Positions 35,061-43,653 of a stretch of DNA of 64,000 nt are shown here, one piece after another. Source of the DNA: CAZNPH01 sp964574985 (GTDB lineage: Bacteria > Bacteroidota > Bacteroidia > Bacteroidales > SM23-62); the NCBI GenBank assembly GCA_964574985.1, contig CAZNPH010000003.1, positions 124,001 through 188,000 on the forward strand. The letters are read 5' to 3'. Under the pieces are notes generated by a model that saw only the letters and a program-made list of their open reading frames with translations, had not been told where the DNA came from and made no database searches. Positions within the stretch are counted from its first letter, which is position 1; each line of letters opens with the position of its first letter. Position numbers and translations under genes: made by a program.

Positions 35061-38000
35061 CAGGTTTCCTTGTTTGGGTACCCCGGAATAATGGCAGCCA
35101 TTTGTTTTTTACCGTCCATCAACACTTGAAGGGCATGATCAAAGCAAATGTGCCTGACATGTTTCATTTCACGGATGGTTGTCTGTTGCCTCAGAACCTT
35201 CCACCGGATAAAATCATACGGGGAATCATGGTTCACTGAAAAGTAACCCACGTTCATGGAAGTCACGTTGTGGAAAAAATGGGATCCCAGGGATGCATCC
35301 AGCGGAAAATTCTTTATGCTGGCTTCCACAATCACCCGGGCATTGCATATCTGGGGCCAGCCAACCGGGATGCCGATGAAACGGTCTCTGGAACCCCACC
35401 GTCCGGGACCGATCAATATGTAATGCTTTTTTTCTTTCACCAATTCCCCGTTCAGAAACTCGATTTCCCGGGCAATTTCCCCGGTACTGGTTTTATCGAA
35501 GCGCTCGGGTTCCACAAATATCACATCCCGGATGTGATCGATCCTGCCATTGCCCATGCTTTTTTCTGTAAATAATATGGCCTTGTCAACATCCAGCTTA
35601 TCCAGGTCAAGATGAAAATCCCGCCCTGCACTGATCAATGGTTTAATCTGCAAAAGGTAAAAAGAGGGATCGTTCTTTCCATGCGTTTCAAGATCCACGG
35701 CATATTCTATCTCCACCGGACTTCCAAGGGCTTCTTTCACCACATCCAGAATCAATTCGATTGCCCTGGCAAGGGGAACATGTTCATACCGGAGAATATT
35801 TGCGAAATTCACGATCCTGGGCCCGTCTGAATGCAAGCCGGGCTCCACCCGGTCATTTTCCTGGTCATATACCGACACACTATGGTCGATGGTACCATGC
35901 TTTTCTGCAATACCTATATCCAGCTTCTTCAGTGATGCATTTTGCCCCTTGCACATGAAGTCAATTTCCTTCATGTTCATATCGATGGCATAGAACTTAA
36001 CCTGGCTGTTCCTGATCTGGTTCTTGACAGAACCCGGCTCCACATCCGGGAATTTGGGCGAGAAACGGTAGGCCTTCTCCCCTTCAACCACGTAATGACC
36101 CAAACCAACCGCTGCCATCGCATAACCATCCTCCGGTTTCATCTGTGCGATCGGATAATAATTGTATGATTGGGCAATGCCACTGATGTGGGGATAACAA
36201 TAGCCCTGGTATGCATTCCCTACAACTTCCTGGAGTACAATGGCCATTTTCTCTTCTTCGATCTTGAAACTGATGGCTTTGAAATAGGCCTTGGACTGAT
36301 CTGAAAAAATGGATGCATATACCAGTTTGATCGCATCCGATGCCTGTTTGAACCTGACCTTGAATTCGGGATGGTTGTTTGGCAACAGACAGGTGGCAAA
36401 GATCCCGGAAAATGGTTGGGTCGAGCTGTCTTCAAACATACTGGAAGAACGGATGGCAATTGGTTTTTGGATTGCTTTCAGAAGGGCTTTCAGTTTTTTC
36501 TGCAGATTGTAGGACAATTCCGACCGAAGAAATTTTTCCCGTATAACCCCATAGTCTTCTTCAGAGTAAATCACCTCATGAAGCTGGTTCCTTTCCAGAA
36601 AAAGATCGAACTCATCGGTCCCGATAATGGTTGTGATGGGTGTACGTATCCTGATATTGGGAATGATTGCTGAAATATCCAGATTGTATATCAGGGTATT
36701 GATAAATGCAAGTCCTCTCCCCTTTCCACCCAGGCTGCCTGTGCCCAGACTCACAATATTGCTTTCTTCCAGGATCGCATTTTCCTCGAAATTGATTACC
36801 CGCCCTGTATTCGTCTCATTCCTGTATTTGGCGATCACAAATTTCAAATAGTTCCTGAATTCCTGTGGTGTTTTAAAATCCGTAACTTTTACGGGGTGGA
36901 TCGTTTTTGCGATCCTGATCTCGGCACGGGCCATCAGCCACAGTGAAAAATGATTCCTTTTCCCGTGATAAATCAGCGATTCAATGGGCACCTTATCAAT
37001 CAGTTGTTCAAACTCCTTCAATGACCTGGCAACTGCAATCACATTGCCATTGGCATCCCTGTAATTGAAATTGCCAAATCCGAGGTGGTGCCTGATGAAA
37101 CGTTGAACATCCTGAATCAGGCTCTCTGAATTTTTATCGATGAAAATGGACTTGAGCTCAAACGCCTTCTGGGCATTTTGCCTGTCGAATGACTGAATCA
37201 CAGTCGGGAGTCCGGGCACCTGTTTTTTCACCTGCCTGACCAGACTGAATCCGGCTTGATCATCCGGTTTGCCTTTTCGCTTGAACCTTACGTCGGTGAT
37301 CACGCATAAAAGACTCTCCTTGTATAGTTTCAGGATATCCATGGCTTCCTCATAGCTGGTTGCCAGCAGGATTTTCGGCCTTGCCCTGAGCCGGAGAACC
37401 TTAAAAAGATCGTCGGTACTGACCTCCTCAATAATCCTTCTGGTCTGCTCCATGACATCCTTGTACAGGATGGGCAAATAACGGGAATAATACTTCTCCG
37501 AATCCTCAACCAGCAGGATCAACCTTACCAGTCCGACCTTGGTGTCATTTTCCACATTGACCCTGTCCTCCAGGTTCTTGATCATGGCAAAGAAAATCTT
37601 CGAATCCCCGTTCCATACGAATATCCTGTCGATATTCTCGATATTTCGCCTGTATTTCCTGAACTGGCTGATTTCCCTGTCGTTGTTCAGCAATACGTAT
37701 ATGGGTATATAGGGATAATCCTTTTTTACCCGGGCGGCAATTCTGGGGGGTGTTTCCCGGTCATGGCCGATCATCAGGATGACCAGATCATAATGTTTGG
37801 CACTGAGTTGTTTCATGGCCTCCTCATAGGAAGTGACCCCCGTGACCCTTGGCATGGAGGAAAGGTTCAGCTGATGATATTCCCCGAGCATATGATCAGA
37901 GAAACGCCCTTCCCGTTCAATGCTGAACGCATCATAAAAAGTGGCTACAATCAGGATCTCCTTTACCTTATAGGGCATCAGGTCATGGAATATATCCCGG

Positions 38001-38539
38001 TTGGCATTTCGTTTGTTTATGAATTTTTGCAGAAACTGACGGCTGCTGACAACCGGTTCCTGAAAGGTTTGCCGGACTCCCTGCTTGTCTTCTTTTCTTC
38101 CCTCAATCCCCCCGAATAATTCCTTGGCTTCAATGCTGTTGATGAAATTGGCAATATTGCTCGCCAGGTTGATGAGCAGGTCGCGTTCCTCTTTAAGGAA
38201 CGGGCCTTCGTGGATTGTTTCGAATTCCTTCAGGTAATATATCTCTATGGAGCCTTCCCGTCCGTTAATGGTTTCAAAAGGCTGGCATTGACTCCACTGC
38301 GTTTCCCTGAATCCCCCTGCTTTGTATTCTTTCCCATCGAATTTGATCCTTGCAGTGGTATATTCCGGATATTGCCAGGCGGGAGGCAGGATCTTCACAA
38401 CCTGGGTAAGCATCTCATCAACGGATTTTCCCTGACGTATGATCTGGGTGGTGTGATTGATGCATGAAAGTTCTTTCAGCCTTTCCTTCCCTTCGGAAAG
38501 AATACGTTCATATTCCCGGTATGAATCATTCACTTTCAT
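35060..38539 (-). CDS. GAF-receiver-PPDK_N fusion protein lacking phosphotransfer domains (paralog 1)
   Basis: The protein has 1159 residues. A GAF-like domain (about 20-150) precedes a degenerate receiver (about 190-320) and a second receiver-like domain (about 335-480) with VEDS, VITDVRF and FIDKN. The PPDK_N nucleotide-binding domain (about 595-960) shows GSLGGKGRGLAFINTLI and AIRSSSMFEDSSTQPFSGIF. There is no swivel histidine domain and no PEP barrel. The C-terminal domain carries GPGRWGSRDRFIGIPVGW, as in its neighbour. The ATG at 38539 is preferred to a TTG two codons earlier. It starts 26 bases after korB, so it is probably cotranscribed with korAB. Confidence 0.8.
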   Translation of the reverse strand: MKVNDSYREYERILSEGKERLKELSCINHTTQIIRQGKSVDEMLTQVVKILPPAWQYPEYTTARIKFDGKEYKAGGFRETQWSQCQPFETINGREGSIEIYYLKEFETIHEGPFLKEERDLLINLASNIANFINSIEAKELFGGIEGRKEDKQGVRQTFQEPVVSSRQFLQKFINKRNANRDIFHDLMPYKVKEILIVATFYDAFSIEREGRFSDHMLGEYHQLNLSSMPRVTGVTSYEEAMKQLSAKHYDLVILMIGHDRETPPRIAARVKKDYPYIPIYVLLNNDREISQFRKYRRNIENIDRIFVWNGDSKIFFAMIKNLEDRVNVENDTKVGLVRLILLVEDSEKYYSRYLPILYKDVMEQTRRIIEEVSTDDLFKVLRLRARPKILLATSYEEAMDILKLYKESLLCVITDVRFKRKGKPDDQAGFSLVRQVKKQVPGLPTVIQSFDRQNAQKAFELKSIFIDKNSESLIQDVQRFIRHHLGFGNFNYRDANGNVIAVARSLKEFEQLIDKVPIESLIYHGKRNHFSLWLMARAEIRIAKTIHPVKVTDFKTPQEFRNYLKFVIAKYRNETNTGRVINFEENAILEESNIVSLGTGSLGGKGRGLAFINTLIYNLDISAIIPNIRIRTPITTIIGTDEFDLFLERNQLHEVIYSEEDYGVIREKFLRSELSYNLQKKLKALLKAIQKPIAIRSSSMFEDSSTQPFSGIFATCLLPNNHPEFKVRFKQASDAIKLVYASIFSDQSKAYFKAISFKIEEEKMAIVLQEVVGNAYQGYCYPHISGIAQSYNYYPIAQMKPEDGYAMAAVGLGHYVVEGEKAYRFSPKFPDVEPGSVKNQIRNSQVKFYAIDMNMKEIDFMCKGQNASLKKLDIGIAEKHGTIDHSVSVYDQENDRVEPGLHSDGPRIVNFANILRYEHVPLARAIELILDVVKEALGSPVEIEYAVDLETHGKNDPSFYLLQIKPLISAGRDFHLDLDKLDVDKAILFTEKSMGNGRIDHIRDVIFVEPERFDKTSTGEIAREIEFLNGELVKEKKHYILIGPGRWGSRDRFIGIPVGWPQICNARVIVEASIKNFPLDASLGSHFFHNVTSMNVGYFSVNHDSPYDFIRWKVLRQQTTIREMKHVRHICFDHALQVLMDGKKQMAAIIPGYPNKET

Positions 38540-38565
38540 GCACAATTTGTTCCCGTCAGACCAGC

Positions 38566-39603
38566 TTATTCCCCCGGATCCAATTCAAACACGTTTCCGT
38601 GCCGCAACAGGGAATTAACATCCCTGATCCTGGTGTTCCTTTTGGCATCCCTGATTTTTTCATTCAGGAGAGACTCATAAACAGAGCTGGAGCATGCCCT
38701 GATAACCCCCATGGCCACAGGAAAATCAGGCAGTGTCATGCGGGTCAGCATATAATGTGTGGTGTCATCCTGATCCCGGGCATTGTGTATCAGGATATCA
38801 TCTTTGGTGATCCCTCCTTCCCGGATTTTCGCCATTTTGAGACGGCCGTTGACCAGGATCAAACCTTTGTCCCTGTTTTTCCCGAATAACATGGGCTTTC
38901 CATGTTCCAGATAGATCTGGTTGTCTTCTCTTACATCCTTGCCTGTGATCTCTTTGTGCACCTCATTGTTAAAGATCACACAGTTCTGAAGCACTTCCAC
39001 AACCGAAGTCCCCTTATGCCGGGCTGCCTCAATAAAAACTTCCTTCATCATTTTCGGTTCTGTATCCACAACCCGGGCGAAAAATGTCCCCTGTGCGCCC
39101 ATGGCAAGTTCTCCGGGTTTGAAAGCATTTTCAATGGTTCCGTCAGGTGAAGTCTTGGTTATGCTGCCCTTGGGGGTGGTGGGGGAATACTGTCCCTTGG
39201 TCAATCCGTAGATCTTATTGTTGAACAACAATATGTTCACATTGATATTACGCCTCAGAATATGGATAAAATGATTCCCGCCGATGGCCATCAGATCACC
39301 GTCACCGGTGACGATCCATACGCTTAGCTTTGGATTGGACACTTTGATCCCCGATGCAATGGCCGGTGCTCTTCCATGCAGACCGTGAAATCCATAGGTA
39401 TTGATATAATAAGGGAACCTCGAAGAACAACCGATGCCTGAAACAAATACAATGTTTTCCCTGGGCACTCCCGTTTCAGGAAGGGCGCTTCTCACCCTGG
39501 CCAGTACCGTATGGGCCCCGCATCCGGCACACCACTTGATGGTTCCGGGCAATTTGAAATCTTCGGCCGTGATTTTTACGGATTTCTGTGTATTTATTTT
39601 CAT
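38566..39603 (-). CDS. korB: 2-oxoacid:ferredoxin oxidoreductase subunit beta
   Basis: The 345-residue subunit binds thiamine diphosphate and an iron-sulfur cluster. Cysteines are in WCAGCGAHTVLA, SGIGCSSRFPYY and LQNCVIFNNEVH, and the cofactor motif is VTGDGDLMAIGGNHF with NNKIYGLTKGQYSPT. It works with the alpha subunit to oxidise a 2-oxoacid (probably 2-oxoglutarate) to acyl-CoA and reduced ferredoxin, or the reverse. It overlaps korA by four bases (ATGA). Confidence 0.93.
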   Translation of the reverse strand: MKINTQKSVKITAEDFKLPGTIKWCAGCGAHTVLARVRSALPETGVPRENIVFVSGIGCSSRFPYYINTYGFHGLHGRAPAIASGIKVSNPKLSVWIVTGDGDLMAIGGNHFIHILRRNINVNILLFNNKIYGLTKGQYSPTTPKGSITKTSPDGTIENAFKPGELAMGAQGTFFARVVDTEPKMMKEVFIEAARHKGTSVVEVLQNCVIFNNEVHKEITGKDVREDNQIYLEHGKPMLFGKNRDKGLILVNGRLKMAKIREGGITKDDILIHNARDQDDTTHYMLTRMTLPDFPVAMGVIRACSSSVYESLLNEKIRDAKRNTRIRDVNSLLRHGNVFELDPGE

Positions 39604-41453
39604 TTTTGTTTTTCTTCCAGTATCTCCCGGAATTTATTCTTCAACTCTGAAATCATAAACGGCAGCCCCTGGACTTTATTGAATTGAAGATAATCATAAT
39701 GAGGAAATTGTTCCCGCAAATAAGCCACAAACTGTCCCATGTTCAGTTCACAAACGATCCTTTTTCTGAAATTTTTCAATACATTTTTTGTGTTTTTCGG
39801 CAATGGCTTGATGTAGTTGAATTGTGCCAGGCTGATCTTGTGACCTTCTCCGATCAGCTCGTCCACCGCACTGATCAGTGCACCATAGGTCCCTCCCCAA
39901 CCGATCACGAGCAGGTCGCCGTGGTCTTCACCAATCAGTTTTTGTCCTGGCAGGAACTGGGCGATCCTTTGCACTTTTTTTTCACGGATCTCAACCATGA
40001 TCTCATGGTTCAGCGGATCATAGGAAACCTCACCGGTGATATCCGTTTTTTCCAGTCCGCCGATCCTGTGCAGCAATCCCCTCTGCCCGGGTATGGCCCA
40101 ATACCGGCTCAGTTTTTCGGGATCCCTGTGATAAGGGAAAAACGTTTCATCATTGTCCATCACCGCAGGAACCCGGATTCCCGGCAACCTTGATGTATCC
40201 GGAATATGCCAGAGCTCCGAACCGTTGGCCAGGTAACCGTCGGTAAGCAGGATCACCGGTGTCATATGCTCGATACTTATTTTGCAGGCCTGATAGGCAA
40301 AATCAAAGCAGTTTGCCGGGGTGCTTGCTGCCATGACCACGCAGGGGCTTTCTCCGTTTCTTCCGTACAGGGCCTGCATCAGATCGGCCTGTTCGGTTTT
40401 GGTGGGCAGACCGGTGGAAGGCCCTCCACGCTGAACATTTACAATCACCAGGGGCAACTCGGTCATTACGGCCAGTCCGATCCCCTCACCCTTCAGGGCG
40501 AGACCGGGCCCGGATGTTGAGGTCACCCCGAGACTGCCTGCAAAACTGGCCCCGATAGCTGAACAAATGCCGGCAATTTCGTCCTCTGCCTGGAATGCAA
40601 TGGCTCCCAAATGCTTTCTCTCGGAAATTTCCTGCAAAATCTCCGATGCAGGGGTAATGGGATAAGATGCAAGAAACAACTTTTTCCGGGATTTTTCGGC
40701 GGCAGCCAGCAAACCCCATGCAGTAGCCACATTTCCCGTGATGTTCCTGAAAATGCCTTTTTTCTTTCTGCCCGGACTCACACGGTAGGTTGCGGATATG
40801 GCATCAATGGTTTCTGCATAATCATAACCGGCATGCAGTACCGCGATATTTGCGTCAACGAGTGGTTTGTTCTTCCCGAATTTTTCCCTGAGAAAGTCTT
40901 CACCGATTGTAATGTCCCGGTTGAATAACCAGAACAGGATGCCTGCAACAAACTGATTTTTGGTCTTATCGGCTGTTTTTACATTAAGTCCGTATTTGCT
41001 GACCGTTGACCGGGTCAGGTTGGTAATGGGGGCTTTCACAAGATTGTAACCCTCCAGACTACCGTCATGCAAGGGATCCTCGACATAACCGGCCTTTTTA
41101 TAATGCTTGTTGTCGAAATTATCTATGTCAATGATCACGGTTGCTCCTTTCTTCAACCACTTCATGTTGGACTTGAGGGCTGCAGGATTCATGGCCACCA
41201 GAACATCTGCCCGGTCTCCGGGTGTTTTTACCCCTTTTTGTCCGATGTGCACCTGGAATCCGGATACACCGGCAAGTGTCCCCTGAGGTGCCCTGATCTC
41301 AGCCGGATAATCGGGAAAGGTTGAAAGGTCATTTCCGACAAAAGCAGCTGTGTCGGAAAACTGAGAGCCGGTCAATTGCATACCATCACCGGAATCTCCG
41401 GCAAATTTTACCACAACTTCTTCCCGATCAATTACTTTTGTTGATTTCCCCAT
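39600..41453 (-). CDS. korA: 2-oxoacid:ferredoxin oxidoreductase subunit alpha (gamma-alpha fusion)
   Basis: The 617-residue protein fuses the gamma domain (residues about 10-190, KFAGDSGDGMQLTGSQFSDT) to the alpha pyrimidine-binding part (GNVATAWGLLAAAEKS, ASYPITPASEILQEI, TSTSGPGLALKGEGIGLAVM). The beta subunit follows. The exact 2-oxoacid is inferred from family resemblance. A -7 box (41560-41567) and a 10-bp inverted repeat (41496-41520) lie upstream. Two large receiver-PPDK_N genes follow korB in the same direction. Confidence 0.94.
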   Translation of the reverse strand: MGKSTKVIDREEVVVKFAGDSGDGMQLTGSQFSDTAAFVGNDLSTFPDYPAEIRAPQGTLAGVSGFQVHIGQKGVKTPGDRADVLVAMNPAALKSNMKWLKKGATVIIDIDNFDNKHYKKAGYVEDPLHDGSLEGYNLVKAPITNLTRSTVSKYGLNVKTADKTKNQFVAGILFWLFNRDITIGEDFLREKFGKNKPLVDANIAVLHAGYDYAETIDAISATYRVSPGRKKKGIFRNITGNVATAWGLLAAAEKSRKKLFLASYPITPASEILQEISERKHLGAIAFQAEDEIAGICSAIGASFAGSLGVTSTSGPGLALKGEGIGLAVMTELPLVIVNVQRGGPSTGLPTKTEQADLMQALYGRNGESPCVVMAASTPANCFDFAYQACKISIEHMTPVILLTDGYLANGSELWHIPDTSRLPGIRVPAVMDNDETFFPYHRDPEKLSRYWAIPGQRGLLHRIGGLEKTDITGEVSYDPLNHEIMVEIREKKVQRIAQFLPGQKLIGEDHGDLLVIGWGGTYGALISAVDELIGEGHKISLAQFNYIKPLPKNTKNVLKNFRKRIVCELNMGQFVAYLREQFPHYDYLQFNKVQGLPFMISELKNKFREILEEKQK

Positions 41454-41495
41454 GCCTTTATTCAGTCATTTGAACTGGTTGCAACAAACGAAAAA

Positions 41496-41520
41496 CAATG
41501 CATATTGTGTATATGCATTG
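41496..41520. promoter_or_regulatory. Inverted repeat in the korA leader
   Basis: CAATGCATAT (41496-41505) and ATATGCATTG (41511-41520) are exact reverse complements separated by TGTGT. The element lies between the candidate -7 box and the korA ATG, so it could be an operator just downstream of the transcription start or an RNA hairpin in the leader. Confidence 0.55.
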
Positions 41521-41559
41521 ATCGATTCTAGTCAATTGATTACTAAACATATCCAATTA

Positions 41560-41567
41560 CAAAGTTA
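41560..41567 (-). promoter_or_regulatory. Candidate -7 box of the kor operon
   Basis: TAACTTTG on the reverse strand matches TAnnTTTG and would give a leader of about 100 bases before the korA ATG. No good -33 TTG was found. Confidence 0.4.
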
Positions 41568-41622
41568 CGGATTTTATATAAGTTGCACACCGGCTCCCGG
41601 ATTTTTTTTAATAAGCGGATGA

Positions 41623-42429
41623 TTACCTCCAGAAATCCAGTTTTTCCAGTTGAATGGATTTTTCAAAAAACATACCGGCGATCTTCTCAAAATAATCGGT
41701 GAAGTCAGAAACATAGAATCTGTGCTCCGGGTTGTCATGTTGCCCCAAAAGCCGCTGTTCCTTCAATTCTCTTTTAAGGCTTTTCGCCACAATCCGCGCC
41801 GAATCGACAACTTCCACGGTGAAATTGAAAAATCCGGCAATCTGGTTCCCGATGATCGGATAATGGGTACAACCAAGGATCAGTGTATCGATGCCTTCCA
41901 GTAACGGATCGGAAAGATAGGCCCTTATGATGGCATTGCTGATATCATCAAAGATAAACCCTTCCTCGATCATTGGAACCAGCAGGGGGGTGGCCATGGA
42001 TACGACCTTCAGGTTGGGTTTTTTCCGCTTGATCCGTGTTTCATATGTTTTGCTGTTGACGGTGCCCTTGGTCCCGATGACCCCCACTTTTTTACTTTTA
42101 CTGTCAGCGGCAACCTGTTCTACAACCGGATCGATCACATCGGAGACCAGCGCTTTCCCTGCGCAATGACTGGCCACTTTTTCAAAAGCCACGGCAGATG
42201 CCGTATTACAAGCTATCAATATGAGCTTGCAATTCTGCCGAAGAAGGAAATCCGTTATCCGCAGGGCGTAATACTCCACAGATTCCCTGGATTTGTCGCC
42301 ATAGGGAAGATGATAGGTATCTCCGAAATAAATGATTCTTTCACCGGGAAGAATGTTCTGGACTGCGTGGGCCACGGTGAGTCCGCCCACGCCTGAATCA
42401 AATATGCCGATGGGTTGTTCCGGTGACAA
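41623..42429 (-). CDS. murI: Glutamate racemase
   Basis: The enzyme makes D-glutamate for peptidoglycan. Motifs are PIGIFDSGVGGLTVAHAV, the two catalytic cysteines in LIACNTASAVAF and LILGCTHYPIIG, and YFGDTYHLPYGDKS. A TTG start at 42429 (268 residues) lies 4 bases after the upstream stop and gives a normal length; an ATG at 42486 would overlap the ompH gene by about 50 bases and add an atypical N terminus. It is the last gene of the envelope operon. Confidence 0.93.
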   Translation of the reverse strand: MSPEQPIGIFDSGVGGLTVAHAVQNILPGERIIYFGDTYHLPYGDKSRESVEYYALRITDFLLRQNCKLILIACNTASAVAFEKVASHCAGKALVSDVIDPVVEQVAADSKSKKVGVIGTKGTVNSKTYETRIKRKKPNLKVVSMATPLLVPMIEEGFIFDDISNAIIRAYLSDPLLEGIDTLILGCTHYPIIGNQIAGFFNFTVEVVDSARIVAKSLKRELKEQRLLGQHDNPEHRFYVSDFTDYFEKIAGMFFEKSIQLEKLDFWR

Positions 42430-42433
42430 TCGC

Positions 42434-42955
42434 TTATTGAATCCCCAGCCTTTCTTTGACCAACGGGCTGATATCAACGCTCTCATCACTGTAATAGATG
42501 GGGTTGCCCATGCCGATGTCAAAAACATAAATATATCCGTTCTCCTCGGCAACTGCCCGGATGGTTTTATTTGCCTTATCAATGACAGGCCTCAGCAATT
42601 CACTCCTCTGCCTTTGAAGTTCCTGGCCTGCAATGCCTTCAAACTGCTGAACGCGCTGCTGCATCTCATTGATCTCGGTCTCTTTGGTCTGCCTGATCAG
42701 ATCGGCATATTTATCTCTGTTCTGCAAATAGTTTTCGTATTTTTTGTTCAGCTCGACCTGCATCTCCTCGATCTGTTCTTCATAGTCGGCCCGCATTTTT
42801 TCGATCTTTGCCTGGGCGCTGTCATATTCCGGCATCATGGAAAGCAATTCCTGGGAATTGACATGGGCAAATTTCCTGCCTCCTTGTGCAGAAACAATAC
42901 CGGATGCTGCCAGCAGGATAAACAAAACAAACATCCTGGATATTTTGGCATTCAT
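42434..42955 (-). CDS. OmpH/Skp family periplasmic chaperone (second copy)
   Basis: The 173-residue protein has a signal peptide ending near GIVSAQGG and the OmpH/Skp pattern: FAHVNSQELLSMMPEYDSAQ, a long charged coiled-coil (about residues 50-115), and the C-terminal VAEENGYIYVFDIGMGNPI. Skp-like proteins hold unfolded outer membrane proteins before BamA inserts them, and bamA lies two genes upstream. It is a diverged paralog of the preceding OmpH gene. Confidence 0.92.
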   Translation of the reverse strand: MNAKISRMFVLFILLAASGIVSAQGGRKFAHVNSQELLSMMPEYDSAQAKIEKMRADYEEQIEEMQVELNKKYENYLQNRDKYADLIRQTKETEINEMQQRVQQFEGIAGQELQRQRSELLRPVIDKANKTIRAVAEENGYIYVFDIGMGNPIYYSDESVDISPLVKERLGIQ

Positions 42956-43003
42956 GATTTTTTGCTTTTTTGCTTATAGAAAAATTGCTACAAATGTAAA
43001 GAA

Positions 43004-43519
43004 TTAATTCTTATATCCTAACTTTTCCAGCACATCGTCACTTTTGTCATATTTTGGATCAGTGTACAGCATACCCTGCCCGGAAGCGGTATCAAAAATC
43101 ACCGCAAAATTGCCCTCGGTGGCAATCTCCTTAACCGCATTGTAAATTTCATCCTGTATTGGTTTCACCAGCTCCTGCCGCTTCTTGAACAGAAGTCCGT
43201 CCCTTCCGAAATACTTATTCTGTAATTCCTTGACTTCTTTTTCCCTGTTGATAATTTCCTCTTCTTTTTTGGTTTTCATTTCCTGTGTCATCAGGACTTT
43301 TTCGGTCTGGTATGACTTATACATTTTCTCGACCTCATCATACACGGCTTCCACTTCAGCCTGCCATTCCCGGGAAAGCTTGTCAAGCTGATCCTGGGCA
43401 GCCGTATAAGAAGGTATATTGTTCAATATATATTCCGTGTCAACGAATGAATATTTCTGGGCCATTGCACTGATAACAGGACATAACAGGACAAGCAGTG
43501 TCAAAATTGATTTTTTCAC
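43004..43519 (-). CDS. OmpH/Skp family periplasmic chaperone (first copy)
   Basis: The 171-residue protein has a signal peptide ending VISAMAQ and the family pattern YSFVDTEYILNNIPSYTAAQ, a coiled-coil of about 60 residues, and EGNFAVIFDTASGQGMLYTD. It starts with GTG. Repeat copy C fills most of the gap between bamA and this gene. Confidence 0.92.
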   Translation of the reverse strand: MKKSILTLLVLLCPVISAMAQKYSFVDTEYILNNIPSYTAAQDQLDKLSREWQAEVEAVYDEVEKMYKSYQTEKVLMTQEMKTKKEEEIINREKEVKELQNKYFGRDGLLFKKRQELVKPIQDEIYNAVKEIATEGNFAVIFDTASGQGMLYTDPKYDKSDDVLEKLGYKN

Positions 43520-43556
43520 GAGTGATAAATTTAGTTACACATAAAACTATAATTAT

Positions 43557-43653
43557 GTTGCCGTACACCTGCATGCTGTCCACATGCCGGGCCGGCGAAC
43601 CTATTTCGTCATAAACCGGCGTCTTGCCGCCGGATCGGTTATGAGGGTTTCAT
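43557..43653 (+). repeat. Dispersed intergenic repeat, copy C
   Basis: The first block runs from GTTGCCGTAC through GTCCACATGCCG to GGCCGGCGAAC (43590-43600), and the second block is CTTGCCGCCGGATCGGTTATG ending GGGTTTCAT (43623-43653). It ends exactly at the bamA stop codon on the other strand and lies inside the bamA-ompH transcript. The left arm is partly degenerate, so the stem is shorter than in copies A and B. Confidence 0.65.

Noticed and set aside
32085..38539. Annotation of the two large proteins as PEP synthase or pyruvate, phosphate dikinase
   Set aside because: Only the nucleotide-binding domain is present. The swivel histidine and PEP-binding domains are missing, so the enzyme name would be misleading.
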